Shown here: positions 1 to 10,957 of the stretch, one piece after another
How positions within the stretch are numbered: the first letter of the stretch is position 1
How the letters are laid out: each line of letters opens with the position of its first letter
From: Aselliscus stoliczkanus
Taxonomy: Eukaryota > Chordata > Mammalia > Chiroptera > Hipposideridae
Length of the DNA: 64,000 nt
Assembly: GCA_033961575.1 (NCBI GenBank)
Contig: CM066727.1
Location: forward strand, 2,008,001 to 2,072,000
Direction of reading: 5' to 3'
Program-made: the position numbers and the translations under genes
The notes under the pieces: model-generated
Database searches by the model: none
What the model was told of the DNA's origin: nothing
What the model saw: the letters and a program-made list of their open reading frames with translations, nothing else

Positions 1-813
1 CTGGAAATAGTCTCTAGTTCATTATGAGCCTAGTAAAATGAATGAGATCATTTTCTGAAAATGCACTGACTGCTACTTACAGTCATCATTGTAAAAGTTC
101 ATTTATTATGAGGTGATAGTTAAATTTTTGTCCCATCTATTCTTAAAGACATTAACCAAAATGCATAAGAATATGGGAAGTTAAATTAAAAACAGAAAAA
201 AAATATCCTGGAGAGAAACTTTAATCGTATACATTTTGAGTTAAATTTTAATATTGGCTCATACAATGAAAGACATCAACTCTCAAGTACTGGAATTGTT
301 CAGCACAATATATTTTAGAGTTCTACAAATAATAAAGCTTCATGATAATTAGGAAGTTGTATCTTTAAGTCAGAAGGACAATAGAGTTAAAAACAACAAG
401 CTGAAATTATAGCTGTGTTAGAATATAACGGACTTTTCAAATCATTAGTCATCTCCCACCTGAAGTCGGTTCCTGCTCTTCTACCATTTTCTGGGATCCC
501 AGGATCTGGACACATGTCGGAGACCAAGGCAACACCCCCTTGACTCACTGTAACAGAAAGAAACATTGTTATAATTTTGTGTAGCTGTTGGGGAAATACC
601 CAGATAACAAGTTTATATTAGGCAAATTTAATTCTTAAATATTTATGACTTAAAATGTGATTTCTTTAAGAACTAGGAGAGTTTAGCTACATTGAAATAA
701 ACCTTTATTCTTATTCCTAAAAAACAAAGACTCCTTATCCAGTGAAAAGATTCTGACATTCTTTAGTTTGAACCTTAATTCTACAGAAGAGGTCAAAATT
801 TAATTTAAAATAA
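1..813. other. AT-rich sequence, no gene recognised
   Basis: No long open frame, splice-framed exon or repeat family that I recognise. The sequence is AT-rich and looks like intergenic or intronic filler up to the target site of the first SINE. Confidence 0.6.
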
Positions 814-823
814 TTTTCTCATT

Positions 824-933
824 GGGCCGGCCCAGTGGCGCGGTGGTTAAGAGCTGGCTTGGGACATCAGCGGCCCTGGTTTGGATCCCACATATGAGGG
901 CCAGTGACACTGCCCTCAAAAAACATATTTTTT
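824..933 (+). mobile_element. Short tRNA-derived SINE (GGGCCGGCC head)
   Basis: The element starts with GGGCCGGCCCAGTGGCGC, which contains a polymerase III A-box-like TGGCGCGGTGG. It continues through a degenerate B box (GGTTTGGATCC) and stops after GCCAGTGACACTGCCCTC with an A run followed by a T run. A 10-bp direct repeat TTTTCTCATT flanks it at 814-823 and 934-943, as expected for L1-driven target-primed insertion. It lacks the long body seen in the copy at 44327-44761 and so belongs to a short form of that SINE. Orientation is plus because the head is on the left and the A tail on the right. Confidence 0.85.
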
Positions 934-943
934 TTTTCTCATT

Positions 944-2289
944 ATGATCAACCTAATGACAGGTTACAATTAATAGCATGATGGGAAGAAAGAGCAGCAA
1001 GGTGAAAATGCCTGAGTTTACACAAGACAAAGACTTCATTCATCCCCCATGAATGAAATAGAATTATTAATTATCTATTAAGATCTAGACAAGAGATATT
1101 TTAAATAATATTGTTATGTTTTGAACATCAAACGTGTTCATGATTGAACTAAACCAATTACTGGTTTCCCTATACAGAGGTGCTGATTTTCCCACTGAAT
1201 CTTTTCCATGAAGAGCCTTTCCTCCGGGTGGGAGGTTGCATAGTCACAGAGTAGTTTTCTAAAGGCCTGTTTTCAACACCCATTCTGCCCTATTTGATTT
1301 TTCTACCCCAACCAAGGCTGGAGTAAAAAGGAGATGGTCTCTATAAGCTCACAGCAACATCTTCCCAGAAGCTCTCCTACAGACTTCTCATTGGACTGAA
1401 ATGAGTCACAAGCCAACTGTTGAGCAAACTTCTGGAAAGAAAGATGGAATTGCCTTTTTTCAACATCATTTAAAAATAACCCAGCAAGTTGGACAGTGGC
1501 ATCAGTGAGACAGCAGACTAAGAAGTCCCAGGCCCTCGTTTCCCTGGGGAAACAGCAAATAAATAACTACAGACAATAACTTTTTAGGAGCTCTGGAAAC
1601 TATTTAGAGATCCACAGCAACCAAACAAATGCCCTATGAGGAAAAAGCCACATGCACAGTATTAGAAAATGTTATGGAAGTTTTATTTGTCCTTGTCCCA
1701 CACACATGGCACAGTGCAGGGAGAGGAAGTGGCCTATTCCCAGTTCTGTTCCTGAGAACAGAGGAACTAACAGGAACTTGTCTTCAATGTTTTGGCCTGT
1801 CTGTGCGCTGCTCGAGGGTTGACTTGGCGCTAAAGAGGCGATGGCAGGGGAGCCATGCAAGGCAATGGTGGGCACACCTAAGACCTGAGAAGAAGCTGCA
1901 GTGTGGCTTTCTGGGAAATTAGAATATTTCCAAGCAGCTTGGGAAGGTGAGGGGAGCACATACACACACAGACCCAGAAAGGCTGACCTCCAGGCTCAGG
2001 GACCCACAATTTAGTAATGGTCTTCTATGCCATTCTGCAAAGACTGGGATAAGTAGCTGTTTCTTTCAGATGCCCAATTTTTAACAAAGATCACAAGGCA
2101 AAACAAACACAAGAAAGCCAGGAAAACATTGCCTATTCGAAGTACAAAATTAATCTCCAGAAATAGCCCCTGGAGAAACACATGCACTGAACGTAGTAGA
2201 GAAAGATTTTCAATACTCATTTGCATAAATACTAGCTGAACACATTTGAAATTTGAGGAGACATAGATATACAAATTTAAAGAAATCAG
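944..2289. other. Unidentified sequence, no supported gene
   Basis: Mixed AT-rich sequence. The open frames around 1630-1965 overlap on opposite strands, resemble no protein family and are probably chance. I recognise no repeat family here. Confidence 0.5.
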
Positions 2290-3176
2290 AAAAATCCAAG
2301 TAGGATAAACTCAGAGACCCACAATGAGACATATACTAAACTATCAAAACACAACAACAAAAAATCTTGAAGGCAGAAAGAGACAAGTAACTCATCACAA
2401 ACAAAGGTCCCTGGTAAAACTATGAGTAGATTTCATAGCAGAAACTTTGTAAGCCAGAAGGCAGTGGGTTAAGATATTCAACTGCTGAAAGAAAAACATT
2501 GTCAACTGAGAATTCTGCGTCTAGCAAAAATATCTCTCAAAAATGAGACAAAAATTAAGACATTGGCAGAAAAACAAAAGCTATGGGAGTTTATTACTAT
2601 TATACCTGCTTTATAAGAAATGCTAAAGGGAATTTTTCAAGTTGAAATGCAAGGACACTAAATAGTAACTCAAAGCTCTATGAAAATACAGCGTTCTCTA
2701 GTTAAGGTAAATACAGGGAGAAATTTTTTTTTTAATTATGTAAATTTGGTTTGCAACTCCACATTTTTATTTTCTGTAGCACTTAAAGACAAATGTATAA
2801 ACATAATTATAAATCTATACTAATAGGTACATGATATATAGAGATGTAATTTGTGATATAGATAGTATAAAGTGCTGGGGTGCTGTATATGATTGAAGTT
2901 AAGCTGGTATCAATTTAAGATAGACTATGAAAACTTTAGGATATTATGTGTAATCTCAATGGCAACCACAAAAAGAAAATATCTATAGAATATGCAAAAG
3001 GAAATAAGAACTGTAAATGTGTCATTACAAAAAAAATCAACTAAACACAAAAGAAGATATTAATGGTGGAAATGAGGAATGAAAAGCTGTAAGACATACA
3101 GAAATAAATAAGAGAATGGTAAAAATAAGTGCTTTCTTATCAATAATTTATTTGAATGTATATGGAATCTACTTTC
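2290..3176 (+). mobile_element. Old L1 fragment (ORF1 end to ORF2 start region)
   Basis: The text matches my memory of the mammalian L1M region between the end of ORF1 and the start of ORF2: GCCAGAAGGCAGTGGG, GAATTCTGCGTCTAGCAAAA, AAGAAATGCTAAAGGGA and the AT-rich inter-ORF stretch. Many substitutions and indels break every reading frame, so it is an inactive fossil. It stops where an MLT1-type LTR inserted and resumes at 4446, where the sequence again follows the L1 ORF2 endonuclease start. Subfamily not determined. Confidence 0.75.
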
Positions 3177-3192
3177 TGTATGGGCTAAATTA
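3177..3192 (+). mobile_element. 5' end of MLT1-type LTR, split by a mariner
   Basis: The first 16 bases of an ERVL-MaLR LTR (TGTATGGGCTAAATTA). The LTR continues at 4094 with TATGTCCCTCCAAAATTC. The TA dinucleotide duplicated on both sides (3191-3192 and 4094-4095) is the target site of the mariner element between them. Joining the two parts gives an uninterrupted MLT1-like consensus reading. Confidence 0.7.
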
Positions 3193-3362
3193 TGAGGTGT
3201 AATCAGAAAATACAGTGGATGTTTAATTTTAAAAAGTATTACAGTAAAACACACATAGTCACTAATTCTCCTCAAAATACTCCCGCTCACTTCAAACACA
3301 CTTATCCCATCATTCTTTCCACTTTCTGAAGCAGTCTGGACGTCCTCTTTCGTGAGTGCCGT

Positions 3363-3557
3363 TCATTGCGCTGTCATGGCTGCCTCGATGTCCTGAATCA
3401 TTTTGACTTTGGGGAAGAGCCAGAAGTCACATGGTGCCAGATCCGGTGAATAAGGTGGATGAGGACACACCATAATGATTTTATTTGACAGAAATTGCCA
3501 TACCAGAAGCAATGTGTGATATGGAGCATTGTAATGATGGAATATGATTGATGGCAA
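3363..3557 (-). pseudogene. Mariner transposase C-terminal remnant (left arm)
   Basis: The minus strand stays open for 64 codons and shows the mariner signature YSPDLAPCDFWLFPKVK. The D of PCDFWLF is the third acidic residue of the DD34D catalytic triad. About 34 residues earlier the motif usually written HDNAxxH reads HYNAPYH, so the second catalytic aspartate is replaced by tyrosine. The N-terminal DNA-binding half and the first catalytic aspartate are missing. Transposases of this family cut and paste mariner DNA at TA sites; this remnant cannot do so. A sister copy lies in the opposite arm. Confidence 0.8.
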
Positions 3558-3724
3558 CTTTAAAACACGCCTTCTCTCAACCGTAGCTCACACCTGACTG
3601 ACTGCACCGAACAAGTTGAAACTTGTCACACACTGTTAGTAAGATTCGAGGTGCTGCTTCCCGTATTGAAGATTCCTGCCTTTCTGTTGGGTGGCACTAG
3701 GCAGCAGCATTCACTGATCACAAC

Positions 3725-3960
3725 AGAAAGGCTCCTTGTCACACATTGCTTCTGGTACAGCAATTTCTGTTAAATAAAAACATTGTGGTGTGTCCTCATC
3801 CACCTTATTCACTGTGTCTAGCACCGTGTGACCTCTGGCTCTTCCCCAAAGTCAAAATGACCATGAAGGTAAATGTTTTGAATCAATTCAGGACATCGAG
3901 GCAGCTACAACAGCACAACTAAAGACACTCATGAAAGAGGACTTCAGAACTGTTTCAGAG
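3725..3960 (+). pseudogene. Mariner transposase C-terminal remnant (right arm)
   Basis: Plus-strand relic parallel to the one in the left arm. GCTTCTGGTACAGCAATTTC, TCCTCATCCACCTTATTCAC and GGCTCTTCCCCAAAGTCAAA encode the same stretch as the left copy, but stop codons and an insertion near 3870-3890 break the frame. The region coding for the DLAPCDF motif is altered (TCTAGCACCGTGTGACC), with a stop in frame. It is more decayed than the left arm and non-functional. Confidence 0.7.
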
Positions 3961-4093
3961 AATGGCCGGAATGATGGGATAAGTGTGTTAGAAGTGAGGG
4001 GGAGTGTTTTAAGGGAGATTAATGGCAATGTTTCTTTTACTGTAATATGTACATTTTATTTAAACATTCACTCTATTGTTTGATCACACCTGG

Positions 4094-4445
4094 TATGTCC
4101 CTCCAAAATTCCTATGTTGAAGTCCTAACTTCCAGTGCCCTACTATGTGGCTGCATTTGGAGACAGGGCCTTTGAAGAATTAAGTTAAAATGAGGCCATT
4201 ATGATAGGCCCCAATCCAAAATAACTGACGTCCTTAGAAAAAAGAGTTAGGACACAGAGACACATAAGTGAAAGGCCATGTGAGGACCCAGGGCAAGTAC
4301 AGCCTTTCTACCGGCCAAGGAGAGAGGCCCTGCCAACACCTCACTCTTAGGCTTCCAGCCTCCAGAATTATGAGAAAATATTTGTTTGCTGTTTAAATCA
4401 CCCAGGCTGTGGTAGCGTGCCATAGCAACATCAGCAGACTAATAA
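4094..4445 (+). mobile_element. MLT1-type LTR (ERVL-MaLR), main part
   Basis: An LTR-retrotransposon solo LTR. Diagnostic stretches are TATGTCCCTCCAAAATTC, TATGTTGAAGTCCTAACTTC, CTCCAGAATTATGAGAAAAT and CACCCAGGCTGTGG, ending in AGCAGACTAATA. With the 16-bp left piece at 3177 it is about 370 bp, the usual MLT1 length. No internal viral genes are attached, so it is a recombined solo LTR. It interrupts an older L1. Confidence 0.75.
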
Positions 4446-4800
4446 ACTCCCCAATCAAATGACACAGATTGACAGAATGGATAAAAAAAATGAAAATAAA
4501 AAAGCCAGGATACAACTATATGTACAATTATGTGCCGTCCACAGGAGCCTCACTTGAGATTTAAGGACACAAAGAGGTTGCCAGTGAAGAGCGGCCGAAT
4601 CCACAGAGCCTGACATTAGAAGGGCCGTTGTCGGAAGCTGGGGGGAAGGGCTGGGTTGTTCACAGGTATAGAATTTCAGTCGGGGAGAAGAAGACGCTCT
4701 GAAGGCGGATGGTGGTGCTAGGTTCACAACACTGTGAATGTACTTCATGCCACAGAATGGTATGTATGGAGTGGTGACGTTTTATGCTGTCTCAGGCCAC
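4446..4800 (+). mobile_element. Old L1, ORF2 start fragment and 3' UTR piece
   Basis: 4446-4600 resumes the L1 broken at 3176: CCCCAATCAAATGACACAGA, AGAATGGATAAAAAAAATGA and CAGGAGCCTCACTTGAGATT match the start of the ORF2 endonuclease domain. From about 4610 the text (AGGCGGATGGTGGTG, CACTGTGAATGTACTTCATG) matches an L1 3' UTR instead, so most of ORF2 is deleted or this is a second short insertion. No reading frame is intact. Confidence 0.65.
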
Positions 4801-4815
4801 TGTTTGCATACACGT

Positions 4816-4816
<1 letters not shown>

Positions 4817-4852
<36 letters not shown>
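4817..4852. repeat. (TG)n microsatellite
   Basis: About 18 uninterrupted TG units directly after CACGTACG. Likely length-polymorphic and able to adopt Z-DNA. Confidence 0.97.
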
Positions 4853-4853
<1 letters not shown>

Positions 4854-6290
4854 ATGAGCTCCAACAAATCATCAATCTGCAACTAACCAGCAAATCTGCT
4901 TCCGTCAATCTGACTGTTGGACAACGTCTGCCTCCACCCTCATGGTTTCCCAGTCCTTGCCATATGCTAGGGCAGGGTTCCCACTCAGTAGGCAGTGGAT
5001 TACTCATAAGTCCCTAAAATTGATGTCCTAAGTAGATTCCAGTTCTAGTTATTTAAACCCCAATGCCTTACTTGCACCATTTTTTTCTGCCCTTGTCAGT
5101 TACATGACCCCTGTATTCCCCTCAGCAAAATTGTTGCTGCTGTGTCAAGCAAAGGCAGCCTCATCCAGGAGACTGGCCGTGCTGGCTCTGACCAGAAGTG
5201 GTCGGCTTCAGTGTGCTTCCTGCCTGACTATTAGAGAGCACCACACTCATCTAAAATGCAAAATCAGGTCTTACCCAGGTCTACCACTATTTCCCCTTTC
5301 CATTCTTCACACATGGAATAGTAGAGGAAAGAAATGAGAGAAACTGGAGGTAACCCATCCAAGTCAGATCAAAACATGCTGATCTTTGTAATGTCAAAGT
5401 GGCTTATTTGTTAAAGAAAGGGTACTTGATGAAATTCTGTGAGAGCAGAATGAATTAGACAAGCCTGAATGGCTCGCAGATGGCAGAAGATAACAGGAAA
5501 GTGTTGACAGACTAAAATGCAAAATCTGGCCGATTTTCTAAAAGAGAGACAGGCTTTTAATGAGATAATGACTGGGGAAAAAAATGGTGACAAACATGTA
5601 CAAGTAAACAATAAGCTCCATAAATCCCAACTACCAATTTCATCAGTATCATGAACAATTAATTTCTCTGAAAACTGAAGCTTCCAAGCTAGAGTCACGG
5701 AGCTCAATCTGCTTTAAGCGGCATACCCAGTGCCTCAGAAACATTTTCCAAAGAGAGAAAATATTGATTTTAATATCAATTTAACTCTAGTTTTGTTGGA
5801 TTATATATTCTCAAATCTCAGAAGACACATGCCATCGATAGTAATACATTAAACTTTAGTCAAAACCTTTAAGATACAATTCAAAACTGGAAATACTCAT
5901 TGGGTAGATTACCCATCATTAACTAACATGAAAGCAAGATGTGAAATTATGCATGTGGATGGACAGATGCAGATCAATGGCAAAAGTCTTTGAATGACTT
6001 TTTATTTACAATGTATAAATTATATTAATGTGTATATATGTACATATAGGTGTACATATTTATATATATACTTTATAAATTTTTCAAAGCATGTTGATGC
6101 ACAATGACTTATTAGATGCTCACAGGATCTGGAGGTGGGATGTAAAGCAGTGAGGAATTTGCTCCTCTCATCAAATTATCCCGCTCTCTGAGGTCATTTC
6201 TTCTGATTGTGAATTAAAATTCAACATGAATTCATACAGCTAGACTTGTGCTTTAGTACAGGAAGCACTAAAAAGGATGTGACAACTACT
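4853..6290. other. Unidentified sequence, no supported gene
   Basis: Moderately AT-rich. Open frames below 100 codons occur on both strands (for example 5104-5337 plus, 5411-5707 minus), without recognisable domains or codon structure. Nothing else is recognised. Confidence 0.5.
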
Positions 6291-6295
6291 GCACA

Positions 6296-6585
6296 GGACT
6301 GTAAATGTGTTTTCTCTTCCTCATGATTTTCCTAATAACTCTCTTTCCTCCAACTCTCTTTATTGTAAGAATACAGTATATAATACATAGGACACTCAGA
6401 GTTACACATAACAGAGTATGGGTTAATCGACTGCTTGTGTTATCGGTAAGTCTTCTGGGCAATAGTAGGCTATGGGTAGTTAGGATTTGGGGGAGTCAAA
6501 AGTTATACAGAAGTTTTTGACTGTGTGTGTGGGGGGGTTGGTGCCCCTAAGCTCCTGCATTGTTCAAGTGTCCACACTACTTTAT
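6296..6585 (+). mobile_element. TcMar-Tigger DNA transposon relic
   Basis: Follows a Tigger (pogo-like) non-autonomous consensus: TTTATTGTAAGAATACAGTA, TATAATACATAGGACAC, GGTTAATCGACTGCTTGTGT, GGGAGTCAAAAGTTATAC and a terminal GCATTGTTCAAGTGTC. The 5' terminal inverted repeat is missing or decayed. It encodes nothing. A related relic lies at 46930-47180. Confidence 0.8.
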
Positions 6586-8750
6586 AATAAAGGAAATTAT
6601 AGAAAAATAAATTAGTTGAGATGAGATTTACATTAGTAAAATAATCAGAAATAGTTAGAAATGAGGTGCTAAGAATGATAATTACAATAATGATGATGAT
6701 GTAGAATTAAGCATGTAACACAGAGGGTGCAAAAAATGTATACATTTTTAATAAAGAAAAAGCTCTATTAAAATTGTAATACAATGAATGATGCTAGCAT
6801 TCATTTGATTAACACCATCTTTTGAGCGATCATTATACTACACATTGCTACCATAATTCAATTCAAAGTAGAAAAGTAATACATAGATAACATGTCTCAA
6901 AATGTGTACGTTTTTTGGCACCCCTGGTATTTGCTAGAAACTCCAAGTATCATTTACATATATGTTTAAACTAAACTCATTTACAGGAAAGAAAATTGAG
7001 GCCATAGTTACATCCAGCTGATTCCAAAATACCAGGCTCCTTCTGTGTTAGCTGCAATGAGCTAATGAGACATTATATATTAAAGAAACTTGTAAGTTAA
7101 AGTGAGGTTTTTAAAAAATATTATATGTTAATTTCTTAATCAAGAAATTAGAAAAAAAAACTTATTTTATAATAAAAAAGACACTGAGCACCAAAAAGTG
7201 AGAGAAAAAAGGTACTTTCTCTATATTTTCATATACATAGGAAAGCCATGTGGTTCAAACCAATGGCCTCTAGTTCAAATGCCAGCTGGTGGCAATTTTC
7301 CTACAGTGAGAGGACCAGACCCACAGACTCCACATGTGAGGTCAGCTGCCACCTCTGGGGCAGGCATTAGAATTGTGGATAGGCTTGACTATTAAATCTT
7401 CATTTAAATGCCATTTTTTGAATTAAAATTTAGTTTGTATACTTCAGAATAAACAATTCAAAATTAGAGCCTTTTAAATAAACTCACATTTTTAGGGTAA
7501 TGCTCCTGTAATTGACTCTAGCATATTTTTATTGTTTGTAATTTTTTAAGAGACCTAAAGACATGTTTTGGCTGGATCAGTTTTAGGAGTGAGTCTAACC
7601 ATTTTAAACCTTCAGAGAGGTCACACCTGTTTTCAGTCGCATAACCATCAGGGACGTCCTTAGACAGACACATTCTGCTTGAAACCCCTCAGTAGCAACA
7701 TCACTGTCTCACTGATCTTAACATGACAGGCACCCCACCCCAAGCATGTGCATTTAAGGATCCTGTAAACTTCAGGCTTTCCTACTATAATCAGTTTGAA
7801 ACAAGTCAACAGTGATATGTGTTTCTACTACATTCAATAGACTCAGTACTTCTTTATTGAAATGCAAAGCAATACCTAGGCTTTAATGCATTTCCCTTTG
7901 CAGGTTTGCAAAGAGGTTTCACCTCAGCAAGAATGAGACATATCCATATTACTCCTTCCTCAAAATCCAATCACATAATTAAATGTTGACTGCCACGACA
8001 TTTTGCTATTGTAGCAATTTCTTTCATTTAGCTATAACGGGATTATTTTGACTTAACGGAGCATCATAGGGGACATTTCTACATGCATCACAGATTTTTT
8101 GGTACTTTTCTGTTTCAACTGAATATTTGCACAGTCTCTACCAGTAGTTGGTTTTGATCCCAGCATAATAAGCACATATTTACAAGCTGATAGAAATAGG
8201 TAAAACAAGAATTGTTGACATTGAATTAAAAATTCTTATTATTGACACACCATTAAGGTTTTAAACAAATAGTATACATAGAAATAAGTTGTCAAAACCA
8301 CAATGCTTTGAACTGCATTGTTTTGGGTCTGAGATTAATGGATCTGGGCTGACAATGCAACAAGCAGCTGGATTTGCAGTATGTGCAGCCGTGATGTGAG
8401 AGCCCAGGGCCGGGTGTCCCAAGCGTGTAACTGAATAAAGTGCCAGCCCTATCTCTCTCTCGTCTTACTACATACTTTAATTCACCAACTTTCAAAACAC
8501 TAATAATCGAATGCCCTCTGTCATAATTATCACATCTGAATTTAACCCATCAGCTCTTATTTCCAATTCTACTGCCATTAGTCTTAAATTAAACTCTCTC
8601 TTAATTTACAGTAATTTATTTTCTAAAATATATTTTAGCTTCTAATAGAATAAAATATAATGTAACAAATATATTTTTGAGGAACTCTCAAAAATGTAAT
8701 GACTGCTGCATAACAAATGAATATTTGGCTGGCATTCAAAACATGACTTT
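6586..8750. other. AT-rich sequence, no supported gene
   Basis: Largely AT-rich, with A runs around 7100-7200 and no long open frame. A possible degraded repeat at about 7236-7390 and a moderately GC-rich patch at 8300-8470 could not be assigned to a family. Confidence 0.5.
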
Positions 8751-8752
8751 CT

Positions 8753-9245
8753 GAGTTCGCCACCCCTAAATATGCCTTTGGAGATGTTAATTGTTTTAAG
8801 TTGCTTATTTTCAAGAAACAAGATTCAGGGAAAATCTTTGACCTTCCTCCTCCCTGTCTAAAAGAATTTAGAGAAAGGACTTGCCCCAGGAGGCAGCTGT
8901 CATCCCAGATAACTGCAGTTTAATATGAACTGGTGTGAGACTGACATGGAGGAACCTAGCAAATCCCATCTGATCCAAGTCCTTTCTGGGTCCCATCATT
9001 AAAGATGGCCCAGCACTCGTGCATTTACCAGACATCTGCTTACCCATCTCCATGTGAACTGCCTCCCTGCCCTCTGAAGTTCAGAACCTCAAGCCCCCTT
9101 CTTCTCAGCTCAAGATGACACATAAATCCCAGTGCCTGAGGTGTCCTTGGGTCTCTACTCTCCTGGAACCCCGTACATACGTTATAAATTTGGTCATTTT
9201 CTCTGCTAATCTGTCTCCATGTTGATTTCATCATTAGTCCAGCCA
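8753..9245 (+). mobile_element. Endogenous-retrovirus-type LTR, family uncertain
   Basis: The stretch resembles a mammalian ERV LTR. Recognisable parts are GTCTAAAAGAATTTAGAGAA, AGTCCTTTCTGGGTCCCATC, TTACCCATCTCCATGTGAAC, GCTCAAGATGACACATAAAT and a U5-like end GGTCATTTTCTCTGC...GTTGATTTCATCATTAGTCC. No gag, pol or env sequence adjoins it, so it is a solo LTR. Both boundaries are approximate and no target duplication was found. It contains no functional viral gene. Confidence 0.6.
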
Positions 9246-9253
9246 GACGGGGA

Positions 9254-9368
9254 GAAAAGACACTTAGTTTTCCATCCCCACACTAACATTATTCTACCTG
9301 CTACCTGCAGGAAAAGACACTTAGTTTTCCATCCCCACACTAACATTATTCTACCTGCTACCTGCAGG
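9254..9368. repeat. Tandem duplication, 2 x 57 bp
   Basis: A 57-bp unit starting GAAAAGACACTTAG and ending CTACCTGCAGG occurs twice head to tail (9254-9310 and 9311-9367) with no visible difference. It lies at the 3' edge of the LTR. Identity of the copies suggests a recent duplication or gene conversion. Confidence 0.97.
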
Positions 9369-10081
9369 GATCTTATGGTCTAGGAAAATACTTGTAAATA
9401 CTCCAAGTTCTCTCACTTTTAAGCTGTTGTTAGGTTTTCTTTTATTTTTTTAACACTGCCTTAATTTAACAAGTAGATTTCTGACAAGGGCTACGACATC
9501 AGGAGTGATCCCTCCCACACTAAAGCACTATGGTAGCAAATGCTCCAAGAGGGAGCAGTTTCTTTACGTATCTTCAACTTAAACTGAGCTGTTTCGTTGC
9601 TAATCAAGTAAATGGAAAGAGAAGGCTATGCTAGTACGAAACCATGTAAATGACCGCCACATAAACAGCAGCACTCGTGTTTTTACAAGAGCCCGGGACG
9701 TGTTCTCTCACTGTCTGCCCATTGCCACTGAGATGTCACTGGAATGTGTCCTGGCAGCACCAGCTGTGCCCTCAACTGGTCCCACAATGCACAGTGACTC
9801 TCATCTGGGAGCAAGTGGCCTTGGCTCGAGGCCTTACAGCCTGTCACTTCTGCTCTAGTCTCTGCAAATTGGAGGACTCTGGATTCATGAATAATTCTGA
9901 GGGTCTACTCAGAGAGATCTCACAAGATACCTAATCATTCACAGTCTTCCTCAGTGAGGATGGCATTTGACTAGACCAATTTATATGACTTTGCATAGAT
10001 GGAAAAATGCCAGGCCAGGAACCTTGAAATATGATAGAAAAAAGGGGGGAATCTCAGAGTCAACATATAATTCATTTCAGG
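9369..10081. other. Unidentified sequence, no supported gene
   Basis: Unique-looking sequence. The two overlapping plus-strand frames at 9628-9934 have no recognisable domain and are probably chance. Confidence 0.5.
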
Positions 10082-10082
10082 A

Positions 10083-10117
<35 letters not shown>

Positions 10118-10118
10118 T
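10082..10118. repeat. (AT)n(AC)n compound microsatellite
   Basis: About ten AT units grade into about six AC units. The surrounding 10119-10560 is very AT-rich and shows no gene. Confidence 0.95.
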
Positions 10119-10639
10119 ATAATTGTTCCATATTTAGATTTAAATATCACATACATATTTTATATTAAAGATAATATATTTAAATTGTAAAACCTTATCA
10201 ATTCTTAGCTTTAAAAATTAGGAAATATTAATTATATGAGTGATAAGTACCAATAGAAATTTTCATTCTCATGATAGTTTACATTATTTCAGAATCTTAT
10301 ATTTAAGAACATTCTAATACTGTAAATGTGAATGATATCAACATGTAGCATATACTTTATATACTTGACAAGTATGTATATATTACATCATATTCATATT
10401 GTTAAATAACTGAAAATTTACATTAAATATATTCAACCAAATGCCTGTGAATAACTATATATTTGCTTATATAAAATAGTTTTAAATATTAATAAAGTAA
10501 TACTATTTAATATGAATGACTTGTCTATCATATATATTTTATATGTTGTACATTTATCAATATTTATTTAATAAGAGAATGTTTAGACATTTTGGAAAAG
10601 GCAAAACTATGGCCACAGTAAAAAGGGCAGGATTCCCCT
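10119..10639. other. Very AT-rich stretch
   Basis: Dominated by A and T with short ATAT blocks and no recognisable gene or repeat family. It may be a matrix-attachment-like or simply low-complexity region. Confidence 0.6.
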
Positions 10640-10868
10640 TTTTTATGCATAATGAAGTCTGTGATGGTGGGCACGTGACTTTTGGTGATGATCAGCAATC
10701 CATGTAGTCTCATCCTTGGTTAAAAAAACAAGGGGTGGGTGTTGGTAATGGGGGAGGCTGTCCATGCTGGGAGAGGGGAATGCGGGCAAAACCCCTGGAC
10801 CTCCCTCTCAATCTTGCTGTGAATGTAAAGCGGCTCTAAGAATAGCCATTTACCAATAAAATAAAGGA
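10640..10868 (+). mobile_element. L1 3' UTR end fragment
   Basis: The order AACAAGGGGTGGGTGTTG, AATGGGGGAGGCTGTCCAT, CCCTCTCAATCTTGCTGTGA, AATGTAAAGCGGCTCTAAGA, ACCAATAAAATAAAGG matches the last part of old L1 3' UTRs (GGGGGAGGCTGTG...CTGTGAACCTAAAACTGCTCTAAAAAATAAA). Strongly 5' truncated and non-coding. The left boundary is approximate. Confidence 0.75.
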
Positions 10869-10957
10869 AGAGGAAAACAAACAAAGGAAGAAAAGAGAGG
10901 ATGAGAGGAAGGAAAAGGGGGAAGGGGAGAGTGAGGGCGGTGGGGGGCGGATGGAAG
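10859..10957 (+). repeat. Polypurine tract
   Basis: Nearly uninterrupted purines on the plus strand (A-rich, then G-rich: AAAAGGGGGAAGGGGAGAG, GGTGGGGGGCGG). Such tracts can form triplex (H-DNA). It follows directly on the L1 tail and may have grown from it. Confidence 0.8.

Larger units (their letters stand above)
3193..4093. mobile_element. Palindromic (foldback) mariner element, 901 bp
   Basis: A DNA transposon flanked by a duplicated TA. The left end reads TGAGGTGTAATCA and the right end ...TGATCACACCTGG, so the ends are inverted repeats. The inverted similarity extends far beyond normal terminal repeats: the left arm (about 3193-3545) and right arm (about 3715-4093) are imperfect reverse complements over roughly 350 bp. 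Each carries the 3' part of a mariner transposase pointing to its own outer end. The 170-bp centre holds more transposase remnant. It is therefore two mariner 3' halves joined head to head, not a complete element. It has no intact transposase. Confidence 0.8.

Noticed and set aside
8300..8495. Possible retroviral R/U5-like or processed RNA segment (AACTGAATAAAGTGCC)
   Set aside because: Only an AATAAA-like word and a short GC-rich patch; no second boundary or family match.
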